64,000 bases of DNA. Origin: Sulfurospirillum multivorans DSM 12446. Lineage in GTDB: Bacteria; Campylobacterota; Campylobacteria; Campylobacterales; Sulfurospirillaceae. The notes under the pieces were generated by a model. The model was given only the letters and a program-made list of their open reading frames with translations, was not told the origin of the DNA and ran no database searches. The stretch's first letter is position 1; each line of letters starts with the position of its first letter. The translations under genes and the position numbers were made by a program. Of this stretch, positions 1-8,792 are shown piece by piece. Location of the stretch: NCBI RefSeq assembly GCF_000568815.1, contig NZ_CP007201.1:2055654-2119653 (forward strand), read 5' to 3'.

Positions 1-1673
1 TATAAATGAAGTAGTTTATCTTCCAACGTTTCTAATGTTAACGTTTCATCGATGCCAAAGGCAACATGTTGATACTGCATCACCAAACCATGTTCGTGCA
101 TCAAACTATCAAGGTGTGTGTAATCCATGGGCTCATTTTCATTTACATGTAAAACCAAAAAATTGTCACTGTGAACACGTACGATAATCGCGTCAGGATA
201 GATCGTAGAAATCGTTTTTGCGATCAAACATAGCAATTCATCGCCTTTTTTCCAGCCGTGCTTTTTGTTATACACCGCAAAATCCGTGCAGTTAAGATGA
301 TCCATTTGAAAGACTTTTAGCTGATAATCTTGGGCATGGTTGAAGATAAATTTGAGGTAATTGACATTGTAAAAGCCGGTCAGTTGATCGCGAAAAGAGT
401 ACGAAAACCGCATCTCTTCGAGAAGATCTTTTGGCATTTGGGTTGTGTTTTCAGGAAGAGTTGCCTTCATAAAAATCTCCTGAGCAATATCGACAATGAG
501 TGGATGAAACTGTTTTCCTCTCTCCTCATTTAACACAGCCAAAGCCGCCTCACGGCTTAAACTTTTACGATACGCTCGATTCGTTGTCATCGCATCAAAC
601 GCGTCTGCTACGGCAATGATTTGTGAGAAAAAGGGGATCTGCTCCGCTTTTAGCCCATGCGGATAACCACCGCCATCGTAGCGTTCATGGTGCGACAACA
701 CCACTTCGGCAAGAAGCGTAAAAGGTTCACGTGAGAGTAACTCATAACTTGCCGTCACGTGGCGTTTGATCAGGGAGTACTCAATGTCTGTGAGTTTATC
801 GGGTTTAAGCAAAATGGCATCGGGAATTTCAATTTTTCCGATGTCATGCAACATCCCTGCTTTATAGATAAAATCCGCCTCATCACTGCTATAGTCCATG
901 GCAAGGACAATCATTTTGGCGTATTCGGCGACGCGTTGACTGTGACCTGCGGTGTAGCTGTCGCGCTTTTCCATCATGTCGACGAGTGCATACATACTCT
1001 CTTCATACATCTTAGTTTTTTCATTGAGATAGTCACGACCACGCGCATGAATCCACCAAATGGCAAAAAGTCCTAAAAGCCATGTTCCAAGGTACGTCAC
1101 AACGAGAAAATAAAAGGTTTGAGGATTGGCTTCTTTAAACGTCGGCACTTTCATCTGAAGCGTCGTATAGCCCATCAACGATCCCACCGTGTATTCATGG
1201 TGAACATGACACGAGATGCACGCACTGTTCGCTAACATCGGTTTGACATAAAAGAGGTGTTTCTCCCCTGCTTTTTCAAAAACGATATAGCCATCTTCTT
1301 TATGCTCTTTGACTTTAAGCACAGTATCTAAAGCTGAGGGTGAAAGGTTAAGTGTTTTTGCGGAAGAGGAAATATCAAGTTCCATATCGCTGTGTTTTGC
1401 AAGAACGGCAAGAAGCTCTTTGAGGGAAAAGTTACTGCGAATGGTGTACTTTTGCTCATCACTCAACGCGTTTGCTTTTTGCTCATACGCCCAATAAATA
1501 AAGGCAACCGACTGTTCTGCAAATCCTTTGATTTTCTCTAATGAACTCTCTTCAATGTGTTTTTCTTCGTTGTAAAATTGATAGATCACAAAACAGGTTG
1601 TCAGCAGTGTCCAAAAGATGGTGAGTAAAATGGCGAGCTGTTTAAAGTATTTGATGCGTTTACTGACTGACAT
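1..1673 (-). CDS. HD-GYP domain protein with haem-binding sensor region and degenerate GGDEF tail (partial)
   Basis: Read from ATG at 1673 leftward; the reading frame stays open to position 1, so the C-terminus lies outside the window (557 codons visible). Seen: a membrane segment at about residues 13-31, a periplasmic stretch carrying one c-type haem motif CISCH near residues 151-155 (like DUF3365/Tll0287-type sensors), a second membrane segment at about 186-206, then an HD-GYP domain with HDIGK (about 265-269), the HHERYDGGGYP stretch and DAFDAMT. After it comes a GGDEF-like domain beginning DQLTGFYN, where the signature loop reads VHSDNF, so cyclase activity is not expected. Family knowledge: HD-GYP proteins hydrolyse c-di-GMP. 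Inference: a haem (redox, gas or ligand) sensor that controls c-di-GMP breakdown. Its start lies 71 bp beyond the end of glyS on the same strand. Confidence 0.88.
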   Translation of the reverse strand, partial: MSVSKRIKYFKQLAILLTIFWTLLTTCFVIYQFYNEEKHIEESSLEKIKGFAEQSVAFIYWAYEQKANALSDEQKYTIRSNFSLKELLAVLAKHSDMELDISSSAKTLNLSPSALDTVLKVKEHKEDGYIVFEKAGEKHLFYVKPMLANSACISCHVHHEYTVGSLMGYTTLQMKVPTFKEANPQTFYFLVVTYLGTWLLGLFAIWWIHARGRDYLNEKTKMYEESMYALVDMMEKRDSYTAGHSQRVAEYAKMIVLAMDYSSDEADFIYKAGMLHDIGKIEIPDAILLKPDKLTDIEYSLIKRHVTASYELLSREPFTLLAEVVLSHHERYDGGGYPHGLKAEQIPFFSQIIAVADAFDAMTTNRAYRKSLSREAALAVLNEERGKQFHPLIVDIAQEIFMKATLPENTTQMPKDLLEEMRFSYSFRDQLTGFYNVNYLKFIFNHAQDYQLKVFQMDHLNCTDFAVYNKKHGWKKGDELLCLIAKTISTIYPDAIIVRVHSDNFLVLHVNENEPMDYTHLDSLMHEHGLVMQYQHVAFGIDETLTLETLEDKLLHL

Positions 1674-1744
1674 TTTTCTCTTTTTTCGCGTTGTGAAGGA
1701 GTAAAAGAGTCTAAGTCCCTTTGGATTTAGACTCCAAACATGGG

Positions 1745-3796
1745 TTAAATGCTAATTTCTTTAATATCAGCAATGGCTTTGAACGCATTGTAAATCGAAG
1801 CAATCAGATTGTGACGATTGGCTCGGACATTTACATCTTCCGTGTTGACCATGACATTGTTAAAGAAGGCGTCGATTTGAGGTTTGAGCGCGAAAAGTGC
1901 ATCCAAATTCTCTTCAAAAGAGGCATAGTTTTTAGAGACAACCGCGGTAAAAGCAGCATAAAGCTCTTTTTCGTAGGTGGAATCAAAAAGTGTTTCATCT
2001 ACAAGCGCTTGCTCTTTTACATCCATATTTTTAATGATGTTGGCAACGCGTTTGAAGGTTGAGAACATCTCTTTAAAACCATCATCTTGAACGATGGATG
2101 AGAGTGCTTTTATCTTTTGAGACATCTTCACAATCTCACGCTCGCCACTGCTAATAACCGCAGTGATAATCGAAGGATTGACATCAAAGAATTGATACAT
2201 ACGCTCTAAGAAGAAGGTCTCAAGCACGTTAAAATCAAAGCTTTTGTACGATTGACTCAGCGCAAAAAGATCGTTTTTAATGTCAAACGCGATGCCTTGA
2301 TTCAATACAATTTTAACAATGCCATTGACCGCACGGCGCAATGCGTACGGGTCTTTATTGCCCGTTGGAATTTTGTCGATGCTAAAAAGTGCGATCAAAG
2401 AATCCAGTTTATACGAAAGCGCTACAATCGCGCTAAAAAGCGTACTTGGAAGCACACTCTCTTCCGAATTTGGCAGATACTGCTCTTTGAGTGCGAGGGC
2501 AAAAAGTTCATCTTCACCCATTGCCGTCGCATAGTAGTAGCCCATCAAACCCTGAAGTTCAGTAAACTCATAGACCATCTCGCTTAAAAGATCGCTTTTG
2601 CTGTACATCACCGATTTATCCATCAGCGCTTGTAAACGTTCAAAGGTCAAGCGCGTGTTTTGAGACAGAAGTGTGCTTTGGTATTTGTTCGTTAAGTACG
2701 TTGCAATCGCTTTTTCGCGAAGCTCTTTATCCAGAAGTGAGCCTAACCCATCCAGATAGGTGATGTCTTTGAGCCCTTCGTAATGAAGTCCATTTTTAAG
2801 GTCGTTATCTAAGAAGAAAAGTGCGTCAGAAAGTCTGGCGCGAAGTACTTTTTCATTGCCTCGAACGATCAGATCATAATCATCGCTGATTGCATTGGAA
2901 ACAACGATAAAACGGCTGGTGAGCTTGCCCTCTTTAAAGACAGGAAAATAGCGTTGATTCTCTTTCATTGAAGTGATGATGACTTCGGGTGGCAAACGTA
3001 AAAATCGCTCTTCAAAACTGCCGATCAGCGCTTTTGGATGCTCCGTAATCGCCACAACTTCGGCTAAAAGATCTTCATCGATTTCGATATGCACGCCCTC
3101 TTTTGCCTCAATCGCTTTAAAATCATTTAAAATAATCTCTTCACGTTTAGTCGGATAAAGCACAACGCCACGCTCCGCCAAACGCTCAAAATAATCCCCT
3201 GCAAACATATACGCAAATGGTTCATACGAAATGGTGCGATGTGGATACGAAAAAGGGGTGGATTCTACGCCAAAAAGAGAGAAAGGCACATGTTCATCCC
3301 CCATCATACAGCCAATCCAACGAATGGGACGAATGAAATGCTCTTCTAAAAAGCCCCAACGCATGGACTTTCCAAAGTTAAGCCCTTTGATAAATTGCTC
3401 GACCATCGCTTGAAGAAGGTTTTTTGAACTCTGCCCTGCAATGGTTTTTTTATAGTAAAGAACCTCTTTGCCCTCTTTCATCGCGCGGGAAATTTCACTA
3501 AAATCAACACCGCATTTTTTAGCAAAACCAAGTGCAGCAGGCGTTGGAACGCCCTCTTTAAGTGCAACAGAAAGCGGTGCTCCAAAAAACTCCTCTTCAC
3601 GCTCATTTTGCTGCGTTGGAAACGCTTCATGCCAGAGCACTAAACGACGTGGCGTGTAGTAAAAGTTAAACGCGCATGCTAGAGCATTTTTCTCTAAAAT
3701 ATCAAGCCAGAGGGTTTCAATATGGGGAAGTTCTTTCAAAAAAGGGATTGCGGGGAGCTCTTCAACGCCTATTTCTATCAAAAGGGGTTTGATCAT
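1745..3796 (-). CDS. glyS: Glycine--tRNA ligase beta subunit
   Basis: 683 residues, the normal length for the beta chain of the bacterial alpha2-beta2 glycyl-tRNA synthetase. The N-terminus (LLIEIGVEELPA) and the internal stretches FGKSMRWG, GRNEKVL-like RGNEKVLRARLSDA, and TGNKDPYALRRA are hallmarks of the family. The beta chain binds tRNA-Gly and supports charging by the alpha chain; glyQ is not in this window. The start at 3796 is preceded by AAAGG with 7-nt spacing. That Shine-Dalgarno is formed by the right edge of a TTTACATGTAAA palindrome at 3806-3817. A second copy at 3860-3871 lies between this gene and the upstream small membrane protein gene. Confidence 0.97.
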   Translation of the reverse strand: MIKPLLIEIGVEELPAIPFLKELPHIETLWLDILEKNALACAFNFYYTPRRLVLWHEAFPTQQNEREEEFFGAPLSVALKEGVPTPAALGFAKKCGVDFSEISRAMKEGKEVLYYKKTIAGQSSKNLLQAMVEQFIKGLNFGKSMRWGFLEEHFIRPIRWIGCMMGDEHVPFSLFGVESTPFSYPHRTISYEPFAYMFAGDYFERLAERGVVLYPTKREEIILNDFKAIEAKEGVHIEIDEDLLAEVVAITEHPKALIGSFEERFLRLPPEVIITSMKENQRYFPVFKEGKLTSRFIVVSNAISDDYDLIVRGNEKVLRARLSDALFFLDNDLKNGLHYEGLKDITYLDGLGSLLDKELREKAIATYLTNKYQSTLLSQNTRLTFERLQALMDKSVMYSKSDLLSEMVYEFTELQGLMGYYYATAMGEDELFALALKEQYLPNSEESVLPSTLFSAIVALSYKLDSLIALFSIDKIPTGNKDPYALRRAVNGIVKIVLNQGIAFDIKNDLFALSQSYKSFDFNVLETFFLERMYQFFDVNPSIITAVISSGEREIVKMSQKIKALSSIVQDDGFKEMFSTFKRVANIIKNMDVKEQALVDETLFDSTYEKELYAAFTAVVSKNYASFEENLDALFALKPQIDAFFNNVMVNTEDVNVRANRHNLIASIYNAFKAIADIKEISI

Positions 3797-3885
3797 TGAT
3801 CGACCTTTACATGTAAATAATTTGATCTCATTTTAACCAAAGAGAGGTTAAATCGTCCTTTTACATGTAAAGGGATTGAGTGCGC

Positions 3886-4089
3886 TTAGTGGCTACGTTT
3901 GCAGTGACCTACCAGCTTTGAAAAGAGCCAAATGGAAGGACAAAAATCGGTAATCGCCCAGACAACTGTCATTGCAATGACAAATCCTAGCAAAATCGTA
4001 CCGTAAATTGAGCCAACACTCATCAAACAGCATGCAATAAACAAGACAACTGCCATCAGTAAACGTTGAAGTTTTTCAGCACACATCAT
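3886..4089 (-). CDS. Small two-helix inner membrane protein, DUF2892 (YgaP membrane domain-like)
   Basis: 67 residues. Two hydrophobic segments (about residues 9-26 and 29-47) are followed by a short cytoplasmic tail containing the CPSIWLF stretch typical of DUF2892 proteins, which resemble the membrane anchor of YgaP rhodaneses. No rhodanese domain is present here. It is co-directional with glyS, 89 bp upstream of it. Function is not known; small DUF2892 proteins are often found near sulfur or rhodanese genes, but nothing here shows that link. Confidence 0.75.
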   Translation of the reverse strand: MMCAEKLQRLLMAVVLFIACCLMSVGSIYGTILLGFVIAMTVVWAITDFCPSIWLFSKLVGHCKRSH

Positions 4090-4162
4090 TTTAAATCCTT
4101 TATGATAAATATAATGGATAACTATAAAAATAAAGGGCTTAAAAAGGTGTTATTTTTGTGAC

Positions 4163-5098
4163 TTAATCCTTTAGCGTATGGAAAGTTGCAGTTATTGGGA
4201 AGTGATCTGAGAAGCCAAAACCTTGGTGTTCGCCACGTCCTTTGTTACTGATTTGCCATCGATTGGGGTTGCCATTTTCATCCAGCATGTAAGGGCGGAT
4301 AAAGACACCAAACGATGAAGGCGTGTACTCAATGCCTTTACGATCCATCAGCGATTTGGGAATAATAATATGATCTAACGCATTTTTTTGCTTCCCATAA
4401 CTGTGAGAATAACGCCTGTTTTGCGGCAGTTCATACCACAGGTTATACAAAAGAGCCTTTTGATCGCCTGCTTGCAAAAAAGTGACCAGTCCCATACCCC
4501 AGTGCCCTTTTTGCTCTTGGTACGGGGAGTTAAAATCGCCTAATAAAATATATTCACGCCTGCTCGCTTTTTCCAAAATCGTATGCAGTGTTTTAGCATA
4601 GACTAACCGCTCATCCTCTTTTTCGATGTACGCAGGCCAATGGTTGATGTAAAGATCCAGTGGTTTAATATCCACCGTTACGCTAACACGGTGAATGCCT
4701 CTGGCTTGATTGGGCAGAGAAATTGTAGAGCTTTTTTCGATAGGAAAACGTGAAAGAAGCGCTGTCTCAATGGAAACACGCTCTTTTTTGGTAGGGTAAA
4801 AGAGGTAAGGATAGGCTTTTTCTCCAAGCGCGGCGTTGAGTTTTTGAAGAACGGCTCTGTTTTCGACTTCGGCTAAAACGATGATATCAGCATTGATATC
4901 GCCTATAACGCGGGCGAGATTGTTTATTTTTATCTGCAACATCGCCTCAGTCCAACCATGCTTGTTATAGGGCTGATATTCTTTGTATTCGCTACCATTT
5001 TTGGTTGCATCAAAGAGATTTTCGACATTGTACGTTGCGACTTTAAAGTCGAGTGCTGAAAGTAAAAACGGAATAAAAAGCAGACTCCAACGCATCAA
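4163..5098 (-). CDS. Secreted endonuclease/exonuclease/phosphatase family protein
   Basis: 311 residues with an N-terminal hydrophobic signal peptide (about residues 1-16). The mature part begins FKVATYNVENLFD and carries the family's metal-site motifs: ATYNVENLFD (Asn), LAEVENRAVL (Glu), INHWPAY (His), GDFNSP (Asp, Asn) and the C-terminal SDHFPITATF (Asp-His). All catalytic positions look intact, so it is probably an active periplasmic or exported metal-dependent nuclease or phosphatase; substrate unknown. Its start overlaps the end of the carbonic anhydrase gene by 4 bp (ATGA), so the two are translationally coupled. Confidence 0.85.
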   Translation of the reverse strand: MMRWSLLFIPFLLSALDFKVATYNVENLFDATKNGSEYKEYQPYNKHGWTEAMLQIKINNLARVIGDINADIIVLAEVENRAVLQKLNAALGEKAYPYLFYPTKKERVSIETALLSRFPIEKSSTISLPNQARGIHRVSVTVDIKPLDLYINHWPAYIEKEDERLVYAKTLHTILEKASRREYILLGDFNSPYQEQKGHWGMGLVTFLQAGDQKALLYNLWYELPQNRRYSHSYGKQKNALDHIIIPKSLMDRKGIEYTPSSFGVFIRPYMLDENGNPNRWQISNKGRGEHQGFGFSDHFPITATFHTLKD

Positions 5099-5745
5099 TT
5101 TTCACTACCGATCATGGGCTCAAATTCACCCGATTCGGTGTTAAAATACTCCAGTTCACCCGTCTCTAAATGATAATACCACGAACGAATAAAAAGCTCA
5201 CCTTCATTAACACGACGCTCGACATCGGGATACGTTAAGAGATTTTTGGATTGAAACAGAAGTGAAATTTTCTCCGTAAGCTCTAGCCTCTCCGATTGTG
5301 TCACATCTTGGCTGATAAGCTTTTGTGTCACGTAGTTTTTAGCATCCATCCCTAGTTCTAGCCACTTTTTGACATGGACTAAATTAATATCGGTGATCTT
5401 GGTGTACATCGTCTCAATCGCCCCACAATGTGAATGTCCGCAGATAATAATGTCCGTGACTTCTAAAACAGAAACCGCATACTCAATGCCCGCCGCCGTC
5501 GCGTGGTAATCATTATCGGGAGCAAAGGGAGGAACAAAATTGCCAATGTTACGTAGGACAAAAAGCTCTCCTGGAGCTGAGTTGGTGATCAAGGCAGGAT
5601 CGACACGCGAGTCACTGCATGCGATAAATAAAACTTTTGGATGTTGCCCATTTTTAACAAGGTCCAAAAATTTGTTTTCGTATTTTTTAAACTTGGTATC
5701 TTTAAACTTTTCATACCCACTAATTAACTCCGCTATTTTCATCAT
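5095..5745 (-). CDS. can: Beta-class carbonic anhydrase
   Basis: 216 residues, normal for bacterial beta-carbonic anhydrase. Zinc ligands are visible in CSDSRVDP (Cys, with the Asp-Arg dyad) and in GHSHCGAI (His and Cys). The enzyme interconverts CO2 and bicarbonate in the cytoplasm. No signal peptide is seen. It is the first gene of a two-gene unit with the nuclease-family gene and is divergent from ppnP. The symbol follows E. coli usage; Campylobacter calls its homologue canB. Confidence 0.93.
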   Translation of the reverse strand: MMKIAELISGYEKFKDTKFKKYENKFLDLVKNGQHPKVLFIACSDSRVDPALITNSAPGELFVLRNIGNFVPPFAPDNDYHATAAGIEYAVSVLEVTDIIICGHSHCGAIETMYTKITDINLVHVKKWLELGMDAKNYVTQKLISQDVTQSERLELTEKISLLFQSKNLLTYPDVERRVNEGELFIRSWYYHLETGELEYFNTESGEFEPMIGSEN

Positions 5746-5858
5746 TAAGCACGCTCCAAAGTTTTAGATGGCTAATTATAGTGAATCAGAATGAAAAAGA
5801 AATTACAAGCCAAAAATCATTATAATATTGCCATCTCTAAACCCTATAAAGGAAAAAA

Positions 5859-6170
5859 ATGGAATTTAAAAACGTTACCGTTACGAAAAAAGCCAATGTC
5901 TATTTTGATGGCAAAGTGGTCAGTTATACCCTCACCTTTGATGATGGCTCCACCAAAACACTCGGTTTTATGCAAGTAGGTGACTACACCTTTAACACAG
6001 GCGTAGCCGAAGTGATGGAGTTTTTAAGTGGTGAGCTGAGCGTGGAGCTTCCAAACCAAAAAGAGCCTTTAATCATTCATGAAAAAGCAATCTTTGAAGT
6101 GCCTGCTAATGCCTTGTTTACGTTACATGTAAAGACATGTGCTAGTTACTGTTGTTCTTACGTAAAATAA
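5859..6170 (+). CDS. ppnP: Pyrimidine/purine nucleoside phosphorylase (DUF1255)
   Basis: 103 residues, the typical size of the PpnP cupin family. The start region MEFKNVTVTKKANVYFDGKV and the middle part GDYTFNTGVAEVMEFLSGE match the family. PpnP splits nucleosides by phosphorolysis to a free base and ribose-1-phosphate. The start at 5859 is preceded by AAAGGAAAAAA. The 3' end contains a TTACATGTAA palindrome (6123-6132) read as LHVK, and overlaps the end of the convergent GGDEF/EAL gene by 29 bp. Confidence 0.93.
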   Translation: MEFKNVTVTKKANVYFDGKVVSYTLTFDDGSTKTLGFMQVGDYTFNTGVAEVMEFLSGELSVELPNQKEPLIIHEKAIFEVPANALFTLHVKTCASYCCSYVK

Positions 6171-8748
6171 TCTCAGGCGCTCTTAAAAGCGCTTCTATGT
6201 CCGTTACGTTCAAGGGTTCACTAAAATAGTACCCTTGAGCTTCATCGCAACCATTTTCTTTTAAAAAGTCTAACTGCTCTTTGGTTTCAACGCCCTCCGC
6301 GATCGTTTTAAGCCCCAAACTTTTTCCCAAAGCAATGATAATTTTAACGATCTCACGATCTTCTGGATCAATGCCAATATCACGAATAAAGCTCTGATCG
6401 ATTTTGAGTTTATAGACTTTAAAACGTTTCAAATAACTCAAAGAGGAGTACCCTGTACCAAAATCATCAATGCTAAGACGTATCCCTTTTTCAGAGAGTT
6501 CATTCATCGTCTCAATCGCATGAAGTGGATTTTGAGCAGCAGCACTCTCGGTCAACTCGATTTCCAAAAACCATGGCGGAAGCTTCACTTCATCGATAAT
6601 CGTACTCACCAATTTGGAGAGATGCGCATGATGAAACTGCACAGCGGAGAGATTTACCGCCACACTCATCGCAGGAAAGCCCATATCCATCCACTGTTTC
6701 ATCCTCGTTGCGGCGGTGCGCATCACCCATTCGCCGATCAACAAGATCTGACCGCTCTCTTCTGCAATCGGAATAAACTCCACTGGAGAGATCATTCCAA
6801 AATCAGGGTGATTCCAACGAATCAATGCCTCAACACCTACAATTTTGCCATCGCTGAGCGAAATTTGTGGCTGATAATGAAGACTCAACTCGCCTCTGGT
6901 ATGCGCATAACGCAGTGCATTTTCCAAGCTTAAGATGCGCGCTGACCTGCTTTGAATCTCGGAGGTAAAGAAACGGTAATTGTTTCTGCCATTTTGTTTT
7001 GCCAAGTACATCGCCGCGTCCGCACTTTTAAAGAGCGTGTCGATGTCAGCGCCATCATTAGGATACAGTGCAATTCCGATGGAAGCCGTTACGATCAGTT
7101 CATTGGTATCCAACTTAATTGGCTGTTCAATCGCTTGAAGCAAGCGTTTTGCCATATGCGCGGCATCATCCACACTGACCCCTGGCAAGATCACGACAAA
7201 CTCATCGCCACCTTGACGTGAGAGGGTATCGACTTGGCGTAAAAGTGGTTTGAGGCGTTTTGAAACCTTGACCAAAAGCTCATCGCCTGTGGCATGTCCT
7301 AAAGTATCGTTAATATTTTTAAAGTGATCAAAATCAATAAAAAGAACCGCTAACTGCTCATTTTGGTGCTGAACGATTTTAAGATCATGCTCCACACGAA
7401 GACGCAGTTGAAGCTTGTTGGGTAACGATGTGAGTGGATCAAAATACTCTAATTTTTGAATTTTTTCTTCATCTTCCCTGCGTGCCGTAATGTCACGCGA
7501 AACACCCAAAACGCCTAAAAGTTCACTGTTTTTATCATACACAGGCGTTTTAATCGTCTCAAAAAGCCCGTTGTAGTCATCTTCTTTAAAACTCAGCTCT
7601 TCTTCATTTCGCACAGGCTCTTTGGCATCCATTGCGATAATATCGTGTGTTCTAAAGAAATCCGCTAATTGAAAATCCACAAAATCATAGTCACTTTTTC
7701 CCACGATCGCATGCTCTTTGGCTCCATAAAGACGCTCAAACGCTTTGTTACAAAAAAGATAGATGCCATTGGGGTCTTTGAGCCAAATCAGATCGGGAAT
7801 TGCATTTAAGAGTACCTCAAATTGACGCGCCAACACATTTTTTTCGCCTGTTGTTTGAAGCACCTGAGACTCAAGCGCCACTTTCGTAATTTTGAGCTCA
7901 ACCACTAATTTTGCCATATAGGCTAACATCAGCGCAAACATCAATGCCATCAGCACGCGCACCATAAAAAGAACCGGACTCCCCCACCCTTTTTCAGGCG
8001 ATATAGCAATCGTCCATGTGCCATTTGGCACATCAAACGTATAGACCACAGGATCGATAAGTGGTGTGCGTGTGGAGCTTAAAATGATCTGCTTCTCTTT
8101 GCTATCAGGATGGATACGCCATATTTCATACATCAACGCTTCTTGGTCAAGTTGCGCAATTTTTGCAGTATCAAAAATTTCAGAGATGCGAATCACCGCA
8201 GCGACAAATCCCCAAAAATGCTCTTTATTATCCCTATCTTCAAAAATGGGCAGACGCCCCACAAGACCAATGCCCCCTTGTGTCAAATCCAATGGTCCAG
8301 CCAAGGTCAGTTTACCGCTCTCGCGTGCTAAAAAAGACTCTTTATTTTGGGTTTTGGCTTCAAACAGGTTGAGCCCCAGTGCTTTTTCGTTGCCTTGAAG
8401 TGGAGCAACTTGTTGGATGATGCCACGTGGGGCAATCGCAAGCTCAATCACACCAGGATAAGAAGGTAAAATCTCCTCGGCAATCTCTTCAAAATTGCGA
8501 ATAAATCCACCATCATTTTGAGTCAGCAAAGCTTGGAGTGTGTAGGTTGACGAGAGCGCTCGATCGAGGTTAAATTTGATGTCATAACTGTAATTAGCAG
8601 CGATTGTATAGACTTTTGCCCGTTCTTTTTCGGACTCTAAGGTATGAAGGTTGTAAATGCCCAAGGTTAACAGTACAAAAGAGAGCACAAAAACGACGAC
8701 CAAGACAGTTCTAGGATCGCGCAAATGCACACGTGCCGTTCGATTCAC
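6142..8748 (-). CDS. CHASE-PAS-GGDEF-EAL c-di-GMP signalling protein
   Basis: 868 residues. Order: membrane segment (about 15-33); periplasmic CHASE-like sensor (about 50-240, with GRLPIFED and FVAAVIRISE); second membrane segment (about 255-280); PAS domain (about 310-425); GGDEF domain with intact RQGGDEF and an RQVD inhibitory site five residues before it; EAL domain with EALIRWNHP, ELTESAA, IDDFGTGYSSL, KIDQSFI and AEGVET. Both active sites look intact, so it could make and break c-di-GMP; the I-site suggests product inhibition of the cyclase. The sensed ligand is unknown. The stop lies inside the 3' end of ppnP on the other strand. Confidence 0.93.
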   Translation of the reverse strand: MNRTARVHLRDPRTVLVVVFVLSFVLLTLGIYNLHTLESEKERAKVYTIAANYSYDIKFNLDRALSSTYTLQALLTQNDGGFIRNFEEIAEEILPSYPGVIELAIAPRGIIQQVAPLQGNEKALGLNLFEAKTQNKESFLARESGKLTLAGPLDLTQGGIGLVGRLPIFEDRDNKEHFWGFVAAVIRISEIFDTAKIAQLDQEALMYEIWRIHPDSKEKQIILSSTRTPLIDPVVYTFDVPNGTWTIAISPEKGWGSPVLFMVRVLMALMFALMLAYMAKLVVELKITKVALESQVLQTTGEKNVLARQFEVLLNAIPDLIWLKDPNGIYLFCNKAFERLYGAKEHAIVGKSDYDFVDFQLADFFRTHDIIAMDAKEPVRNEEELSFKEDDYNGLFETIKTPVYDKNSELLGVLGVSRDITARREDEEKIQKLEYFDPLTSLPNKLQLRLRVEHDLKIVQHQNEQLAVLFIDFDHFKNINDTLGHATGDELLVKVSKRLKPLLRQVDTLSRQGGDEFVVILPGVSVDDAAHMAKRLLQAIEQPIKLDTNELIVTASIGIALYPNDGADIDTLFKSADAAMYLAKQNGRNNYRFFTSEIQSRSARILSLENALRYAHTRGELSLHYQPQISLSDGKIVGVEALIRWNHPDFGMISPVEFIPIAEESGQILLIGEWVMRTAATRMKQWMDMGFPAMSVAVNLSAVQFHHAHLSKLVSTIIDEVKLPPWFLEIELTESAAAQNPLHAIETMNELSEKGIRLSIDDFGTGYSSLSYLKRFKVYKLKIDQSFIRDIGIDPEDREIVKIIIALGKSLGLKTIAEGVETKEQLDFLKENGCDEAQGYYFSEPLNVTDIEALLRAPEIILRKNNSN

Positions 8749-8792
8749 ACCACACCTCTTCTCTTTTCTTCGCTTAAGTTACCTTTATTGTA

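Noticed and set aside
2252-2587. Plus-strand 111-codon frame opposite glyS
   Set aside because: Antisense shadow of a conserved coding region with no family resemblance.
5791-5979. 62-codon plus-strand frame overlapping the start of ppnP
   Set aside because: Different frame from ppnP, no ribosome site, lysine-rich translation typical of AT-rich leader DNA.
6520-7221. Plus-strand open frames of 137 and 89 codons inside the GGDEF/EAL gene
   Set aside because: They lie opposite an intact gene with strong domain motifs, have no ribosome site, and read as nonsense (shadow frames).
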